From assembly GCA_903890265.1 (NCBI GenBank), contig CAITAM010000428.1, forward strand, positions 1 to 11,538: a DNA stretch of 11,538 nt, read 5' to 3'. Origin of the DNA: an uncultured Pseudomonadota bacterium. GTDB lineage: Bacteria; Pseudomonadota; Gammaproteobacteria; Steroidobacterales; Steroidobacteraceae. Of this stretch, positions 8,283 to 11,538 are shown in pieces (position 1 is the stretch's first letter; each line of letters starts with the position of its first letter). The translations under genes and the position numbers were made by a program. Under the pieces are notes generated by a model. The model ran no database searches, had not been told where the DNA came from, and worked only from the letters and a program-made list of their open reading frames with translations.

Positions 8283-8520
8283 GTTTGTTCGCTCGGCGCA
8301 GACTGATCACATGGACCGTGCCGGCGCGTGGCGTGAATACCAACATATGTAGCCGCCGGCCAATGCGACCCAGCGCCTGAAATCGCCGCTCGCCGTAGTC
8401 GCGCCGGACATCTTCCAGAATCAGCGCGGTCGACCATTCGAATTCCCGCGCGAGTTCGAACGAGAGACCGCGCAGTGCCACGTTCCGCTCGCGTGTCGCT
8501 GCATCGAATGTGATTCGCAC
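8245..8520 (-). CDS. brnT: BrnT family toxin
   Basis: BrnT toxins (DUF497/COG2929) are small RelE-fold ribonucleases that stop growth by cutting RNA, held in check by BrnA. This 91-residue frame has the family shape: MRITFDAATRERNVALRGLSF at the start, EDVRRDYGERRFQALG at 36-51, and a C-terminal VFTPRAGTVHVISLRRANKREV at 61-82. The family often continues KRE..(R/A)Y; here the aromatic position seems to be Cys85 (KREVTRCEA), an unusual substitution. The start is GTG 8520; the preceding in-frame codon is TAA, so nothing longer is possible, and there is no ribosome-binding site. Together with a well-placed promoter this suggests a leaderless message. BrnT and BrnA would be co-transcribed under autorepression through the palindrome just upstream. 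Confidence 0.9.
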   Translation of the reverse strand: MRITFDAATRERNVALRGLSFELAREFEWSTALILEDVRRDYGERRFQALGRIGRRLHMLVFTPRAGTVHVISLRRANKREVTRCEAQAEP

Positions 8521-8525
8521 TTAAA

Positions 8526-8549
8526 TATCGTATATACGTATATACGATA
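8526..8549. promoter_or_regulatory. Perfect 24-bp palindrome, probable BrnTA operator
   Basis: Positions 8526-8537 (TATCGTATATAC) are mirrored exactly by 8538-8549, giving a perfect 24-bp palindrome with no spacer. It begins 6 bp upstream of the brnT start codon and covers the predicted -10 box and the spacer of the brnTA promoter. BrnA has a ribbon-helix-helix domain, a fold that binds short repeated half-sites as paired dimers, so this is the obvious autorepression site. The inner repeated GTATA elements fit such binding. The palindrome is seen directly; the ligand is inferred. Confidence 0.75.
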
Positions 8550-8555
8550 AATCAA
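8527..8555 (-). promoter_or_regulatory. Predicted brnTA promoter giving a leaderless transcript
   Basis: On the minus strand TTGATT (8555-8550) and TACGAT (8532-8527) are separated by exactly 17 bp, close to sigma-70 consensus. Counting the last base of the -10 box as -7 puts +1 at 8520, the G of the brnT GTG codon. The brnT mRNA would then have no 5' leader, agreeing with the absence of a ribosome-binding site. Confidence 0.55.
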
Positions 8556-8664
8556 GTCCACCACTTTTGTCCCGGAGGGCTGCCGACCATTGAGGTTCGG
8601 ATCCGGGTTAGCCAGTGGCGCGCCCGTACCCACTCAACAATACCAGCGGATTGGGGGAGCACAC

Positions 8665-9420
8665 ATGCGTACTCGAATTTCAGTGGCTGTCGGAGCCGCG
8701 TCGCTGCTTGCTGCGTCGGTCGCAAACGCCACGCTTGTCTCTACCGACGGCGGCCTCGGTGTGTACGACACCGTCAACAACGTGACGTGGACGTCAGACG
8801 CCAACCTGTTCGCGACGCAGTTCGCCGCCTCCGGCGGTGCGGTCGTCAGCGCGATCATCAGCGACTGGTCGGGGCACACGTTCGCGGACGGTTACACGCT
8901 GTCGAGCAGTGACTTTCCATCTAACGGTTTTATGACCTGGTGGGGCGCGCAGGCGTGGGTCAATCACCTCAATGCCACGAAGCACGGCAACTCGACCCAC
9001 TGGGCGCTGCCGACAACGGTGGACTCTGAATCGAGCGCCGGCGAGCCGGACGGTGCGCCGGGCAATCCCGCGCACTCATCGAGCCAGCTCGCCACGCTCT
9101 TTTACGGCGGTCTCGGCCAGGTGGCCGGCTACGATATTGCGACGACGCATAACGCGGCTTATGGCTTGTTCAGCCACGTGCAGTCGGATCCGTCGTCGGC
9201 GCACCCCTACTGGTCTGGTACGAAGTACTCCGCGGATCCCCAAAATGCGTGGGGCTTCCTTGCCGCTGCAGGTGCGCAGTTCCCCAACCTGTTTAAGCGC
9301 GGATTCGACCCTGCCCTGGCGGTGAGTCCCGGACAGGTCTCCGCGGTGCCGTTACCGGGCGCGGCGTGGCTGCTGGGGAGTGGACTTCTCCGTCTCGTCG
9401 GCCTTAGCCGTCGGCGTTAG
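8665..9420 (+). CDS. Secreted DUF1566-like protein with C-terminal VPLP-type (PEP-CTERM/VPLPA-CTERM-like) sorting signal
   Basis: The frame from ATG 8665 gives 251 residues with GGGGGAG about 7 bases upstream; the open frame begins earlier (8590) but that part looks non-coding. Residues 1-22 are a signal peptide (MRTRISVAVGAASLLAASVANA, cleavage probably after ANA). The body has DUF1566-like features: LGVYDTVNNVTWTSDANLF, WWGAQAWVNHLNATKHG (92-108), THWALPT (111-117) and YWSGTKYSADPQNAWGF (182-198). The end, VPLPGAAWLLGSGLLRLVGLSRRR (228-251), is a short motif, a hydrophobic helix and a basic tail, the tripartite layout of exosortase substrates. Such proteins are exported, cut near the motif by an exosortase and released or attached to surface material. 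Where relatives usually have Gly in the helix this one has Arg243. No cysteines. The role of the body is unknown. Confidence 0.82.
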   Translation: MRTRISVAVGAASLLAASVANATLVSTDGGLGVYDTVNNVTWTSDANLFATQFAASGGAVVSAIISDWSGHTFADGYTLSSSDFPSNGFMTWWGAQAWVNHLNATKHGNSTHWALPTTVDSESSAGEPDGAPGNPAHSSSQLATLFYGGLGQVAGYDIATTHNAAYGLFSHVQSDPSSAHPYWSGTKYSADPQNAWGFLAAAGAQFPNLFKRGFDPALAVSPGQVSAVPLPGAAWLLGSGLLRLVGLSRRR

Positions 9421-10055
9421 GCTGTCCAACGTCGGTTGAGCGCATCACTCGGAGCGCCGCCGTGGGGCGACGTTGCCGGATGGGAAGACGCGAGCGCCCT
9501 GCGTTCCGGCCTGCCGGGCAGTCGCGCCAGACGTCTTCCGAACGCCACTCCCACTGGCACGGTCAAGCCTTGTCAGGCATCCGCAGATTCACCCGGCACT
9601 CTTTGCACCAACAAACACGGGGGGTGCCGGGCGCTTGAGTGTGTCATCCGGTGCGCACCAGGACCTGATCACCGGTACCCCCTCGCGGGGTTCACGGGCT
9701 CAAATCCCACCCGCTCCGCCACCGACGACCCGCTGGGGGCCTCCCGTCCTGGGTTGCCACGCCCGTTCGCCGGTTCGGCGGTGATCCACGGGGCGGGTCC
9801 ACGCGGAACCAAAGAGAGTGACGATGTCCGACGTTCGTCATACCGCGCGTCCTGTCAAGAAAAAACGGTCGTGTTGTCATATTTCTCGGGCGCCCTGCAT
9901 CCATCGAGGCGGCTTGATCGCCTTTCAGGACCCGCCACACACCGGGCCGGAAAGAACGACGGGCAGGCGGCGTGCAAGCGCTCAGTGAAGCGCGGCGCCG
10001 GGGCTTGATGTCTCGCTGGCGACGGTTGATACACACACAAATCAGGGGAACTCGG
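9421..10055. other. 635-bp stretch between the two secreted-protein genes; no convincing gene other than a tRNA relic
   Basis: No reading frame here has a recognisable domain. Bases 9421-9617 show nothing beyond weak inverted repeats. Bases 9618-9721 are a decayed tRNA-Ser. Bases 9722-10055 hold a 54-codon frame (ATG 9824 to TGA 9988) with a weak GAGAG before it and an unusual His/Cys/Arg-rich translation beginning MSDVRHTARPVKKKR that I do not recognise. The strong ribosome-binding site AGGGGAA just before 10056 belongs to the next gene. Confidence 0.5.
9618..9721 (+). pseudogene. Decayed tRNA-Ser gene (relic)
   Basis: The 3' end is plainly tRNA-Ser: from 9671 to 9723, 44 of 53 bases match 7919-7971 of the intact tRNA-Ser without gaps, including the variable-arm CCCCTCGCGGGG, CCCAC, CGCTCCG and an encoded CCA (9719-9721). 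The 5' part keeps a recognisable GG-TGCCGGGCGCTTGAGTG, which resembles the acceptor end and D arm of serine tRNAs. It is not functional: the T stem has two mismatches (ACGGG against CCCAC), the T loop reads CTCAAAT instead of TTCGAAT, the acceptor stem has two mismatches, and the anticodon region is expanded by about 14 bases with no proper anticodon stem. It may be an old duplicate tRNA, or the far attachment scar of an element that inserted at the intact gene. Confidence 0.75.
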
Positions 10056-10664
10056 ATGAACACGCACCAGGTGCGCCGCTTCGCGGCCACGGTCCTCGCC
10101 CTTTCGGCCGTGCCGGCCATGGCGCACGCCACGTCCGTTCTTGACCAGAACAACCCGGTCCAGCCGCTCTACACGTCGCTGTCGAACCTGAGCGGCGTGA
10201 CCTACGAGCAGTCGGTCACCGCCGGCCTGTCGGGAGAACTGACCGGCATCGAGCTCTACACCGTCGCCTCGCCGGCCGTCAGCGACGTGGTCAGCATCCG
10301 TGTCGGCAGCACCACCGTGTACTCAGCGACCGTGTCGCTCTCGGCGTCGCTGTCATCGCCCTTCTACACCGGCACGTACATCGACGTGTCGGCGGCGAAC
10401 ATTTCGCTGAACGCCGGCGACTTGTTCTATATCGCCGTCACCGGCAACGGCACGGGCTCGGTGGGCGCGTCGAAGACGGTCTACAACGGTGCCGGCAGCC
10501 TGACCGAGACGGTCAGCGGCACGACCATCCCGGCCCCCCCGGGAATCAACAGCCTCGCGTTCCAGAGCTACGTGGCGCCGGTGCCCGTGCCGGCGACGGC
10601 GTGGCTGCTCGGCAGTGGCGTCATTGGCCTCGTCGGCCTCAGCCGGCGCCGCCGGACGGCCTGA
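10056..10664 (+). CDS. Secreted beta-rich protein with C-terminal VPVP-type (PEP-CTERM-like) sorting signal
   Basis: The 202-residue frame from ATG 10056 has AGGGGAA about 6 bases upstream; the open frame extends back to 9972 without support. Residues 1-26 form a signal peptide (MNTHQVRRFAATVLALSAVPAMAHA). The body is rich in Ser, Thr, Val and Gly with alternating hydrophobic residues. It contains YEQSVTAGLSGELTGIELYTV and later ISLNAGDLFYIAVTGNGTG, a pattern I know from beta-sandwich repeats in exported proteins (of the form QSFTAG..G.LT.I.L....L.AGD.Y.I), so a beta-sandwich surface domain is likely. The C-terminus VPVPATAWLLGSGVIGLVGLSRRRRTA (176-202) is a near twin of the sorting signal in the gene at 8665, here with the usual Gly in the helix. 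No cysteines. Its job is unknown. A strong terminator follows, so the transcript ends here. Confidence 0.82.
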   Translation: MNTHQVRRFAATVLALSAVPAMAHATSVLDQNNPVQPLYTSLSNLSGVTYEQSVTAGLSGELTGIELYTVASPAVSDVVSIRVGSTTVYSATVSLSASLSSPFYTGTYIDVSAANISLNAGDLFYIAVTGNGTGSVGASKTVYNGAGSLTETVSGTTIPAPPGINSLAFQSYVAPVPVPATAWLLGSGVIGLVGLSRRRRTA

Positions 10665-10690
10665 GGGCCGACGGGCTCCCGGTCAGCAAG

Positions 10691-10719
10691 CGCCGCCCGA
10701 GAGGGCGGCGTTTTGTTTT
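10691..10719 (+). terminator. Rho-independent terminator
   Basis: A perfect 8-bp stem, CGCCGCCC (10691-10698) with GGGCGGCG (10703-10710), closes a GAGA tetraloop and is followed directly by TTTTGTTTT (10711-10719). It starts 26 bp after the stop of the sorting-signal protein and ends that transcription unit. Confidence 0.93.
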
Positions 10720-11137
10720 GGGCCGGGTGTTACTACGCAGATGACCCGAAACCTATAGGACCCAACAGGCTAGGGTCCGCGGACGGAACCGAAAATCCGA
10801 ATGGGGTCCGGAATCTGTAAAACCGGGGATCAGGTTGCCCAGCGCTCGTCGGATAGGGGAAGTTCGTTCAAGTTGGCGGGTGCCTCCCGCCAGCTGGGAA
10901 AGTGCCGGCATTAGTTAGAGAAAGGCACTCACTTCACGTCCCGATTCTAACTTTGAGGTCCAAGTTGTTGGTCTAAAGCGAGGTTCCGCCCCAGCGGCTC
11001 GGAGCGCCTCCGCCACCGGTCGGCTCCGAAATTTCGACACGCTTTGTAAAAGGCTCTGTCACCAAATCGTGTTGGTCCATCACAGATTCGGCGGCCGCAC
11101 TATGGTTTCCTGACCGCTTTCGGGGATCGAGGCGGCC
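10720..11137. other. 418-bp non-coding stretch between terminator and IS1595-type transposase
   Basis: It contains the putative transposase remnant described separately, a 7-bp perfect hairpin with a 5-base loop (TGGCGGG 10874-10880 and CCCGCCA 10886-10892) lacking a T-tract, and presumably the left end of the IS1595-type element somewhere before 11138. The terminal inverted repeat cannot be located because the matching right end is outside the window. A 74-codon minus-strand frame at 10973-11197 has no recognisable product. Confidence 0.4.
10735..10880 (-). pseudogene. Probable remnant of an IS4/IS5-type (DUF4096-like) transposase N-terminus
   Basis: Read on the minus strand, 10870-10836 gives NELPLSDERWAT, which matches the opening of IS5-group transposases (L.L.DE.WA..E.LL). 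About 65 bases further, in a different frame, comes RPRTLACWVL*VSG, which lines up with the next conserved block of that family (RPR..L..ILWVLRTG), with the Trp codon mutated to TAG. The spacing between the blocks is close to the family's 26 residues after allowing for small deletions. The two blocks are separated by a stop and a frameshift, so nothing functional remains. Similarity was judged by eye and the fragment is short. Confidence 0.35.
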
Positions 11138-11538
11138 ATGCGGAAGCGGGAATTCGAACGAGTTATGGCGCTGCTCGCCAAAGCGACCCCGGCGCAACTC
11201 CGGGCTGCCGAGTCGCGCCTAACGCAGCTGAATAACGCGGCGGCTGTGCTCGTAATGGCCGAGACGCGCATCACGCGCAAGAAGGCATGCCCCTACTGTT
11301 CGAGCCAAGCCTTCCATCTCTGGGGACGGACCCCGTCGGGGGTCCAACGCTACCGCTGTAGCCATTGTCGGCGGTCGTTTGGCGCCCTGACTGGCACAGC
11401 GTTCTCGCGCATCCACAACAAGGTCAAGTTGCTTGAGAACGCTATCGAGATGCGCGATTTCTGGAGTGTCCGCGAGACGGCCGAGAGACTCGGCGTCCAT
11501 CGAAACACGGCGTTTCGATACCGCCACCTGATGCTGCC
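11138..11538 (+). CDS. IS1595-family transposase, N-terminal part (runs off the window)
   Basis: An ATG at 11138, with GAGG about 5 bases upstream, opens a frame of 133 codons that continues past the window end. Residues 51-77 form a zinc ribbon: CPYC at 51-54 and CSHC at 74-77, in the context GRTPSGVQRYRCSHCRRSF. It is followed by GALTGTAFSRIHNKVKLLENA and a helix-turn-helix around 110-131 (VRETAERLGVHRNTAFRYRH). The order zinc ribbon, a phrase like LTGT...R...K, then an HTH ending HRNTAFRWRH, is typical of IS1595-group transposases. The catalytic DDE/DDN core should lie in the missing C-terminal part. The first 45 residues precede the ribbon and are less typical. I cannot tell whether the copy is intact. 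Confidence 0.85.
   Translation, partial: MRKREFERVMALLAKATPAQLRAAESRLTQLNNAAAVLVMAETRITRKKACPYCSSQAFHLWGRTPSGVQRYRCSHCRRSFGALTGTAFSRIHNKVKLLENAIEMRDFWSVRETAERLGVHRNTAFRYRHLML
11138..11538 (+). mobile_element. Partial insertion sequence of the IS1595 family
   Basis: The partial transposase marks an insertion sequence whose right part is outside the window. Its left boundary must lie between the terminator at 10719 and the transposase start. I could not identify an inverted repeat or target duplication from one side only, so the coordinates cover just the coding part. Confidence 0.7.

Noticed and set aside
9824..9988. 54-codon frame beginning MSDVRHTARPVKKKR
   Set aside because: Weak ribosome-binding site, no recognisable family and odd composition; could be real but nothing supports it.
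9436..10008. 190-codon plus-strand frame between the two secreted-protein genes
   Set aside because: It runs straight through the tRNA-Ser relic, has no ribosome-binding site or domain, and its composition is unlike the neighbouring genes.
9951..10055. Riboswitch (for example cyclic di-GMP type) upstream of the second secreted-protein gene
   Set aside because: Only a 5-bp hairpin (GCGCT/AGCGC) is visible; the conserved core sequences of known riboswitches are absent.
10874..10892. 7-bp perfect inverted repeat as a terminator
   Set aside because: No T-tract on either side; it lies inside the suspected transposase remnant.
10973..11197. 74-codon minus-strand frame overlapping the transposase start
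   Set aside because: No recognised product, and it overlaps a well-supported transposase frame on the opposite strand.

Overview
The window looks like chromosomal DNA of a GC-rich gammaproteobacterium. The main evidence is the gene string trxB (divergent), ftsK, lolA, rarA, serS, which is the familiar gammaproteobacterial neighbourhood (E. coli has trxB-lrp-ftsK-lolA-rarA-serS). I cannot place it in a family. Two proteins with C-terminal VPLP/VPVP-type sorting signals suggest a species with an exosortase system, but no exosortase gene is in view.

Layout. At 1-1638 on the minus strand lie thioredoxin reductase (trxB) and, 2 bp downstream of its stop, a truncated GNAT/FemAB-like protein of the COG3146 family. 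A 0.2 kb divergent spacer holds an AT-rich patch and a 20-codon leader ORF. From 1835 to 7834 a tightly packed plus-strand cluster encodes FtsK, LolA, a small VanZ-like membrane protein, RarA and SerS. The gaps are a few bases or overlaps, so it probably behaves as one operon or as overlapping transcription units for chromosome segregation, lipoprotein transport, replication-fork maintenance and seryl-tRNA supply. A complete tRNA-Ser(UGA) with encoded CCA follows serS at 7880-7969.

From the tRNA onward the character changes from core to accessory. A minus-strand BrnT/BrnA toxin-antitoxin pair ends 22 bp from the tRNA 3' end. It has a perfect 24-bp palindrome over its predicted promoter and seems to give a leaderless toxin message. 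Then comes a secreted DUF1566-like protein with a sorting signal, and next a decayed tRNA-Ser relic (about 9618-9721) whose last 53 bases match the intact tRNA at 44 positions. The roughly 1.75 kb between the two tRNA-Ser copies may be a small tRNA-targeted insertion. A second secreted sorting-signal protein follows, closed by a strong intrinsic terminator at 10691-10719.

The last 0.8 kb is insertion-sequence territory: a faint, frame-broken remnant of an IS4/IS5-type (DUF4096-like) transposase on the minus strand, then the start of an IS1595-family transposase that runs off the window end.

All calls come from reading the sequence and translations by eye. No database search was run.
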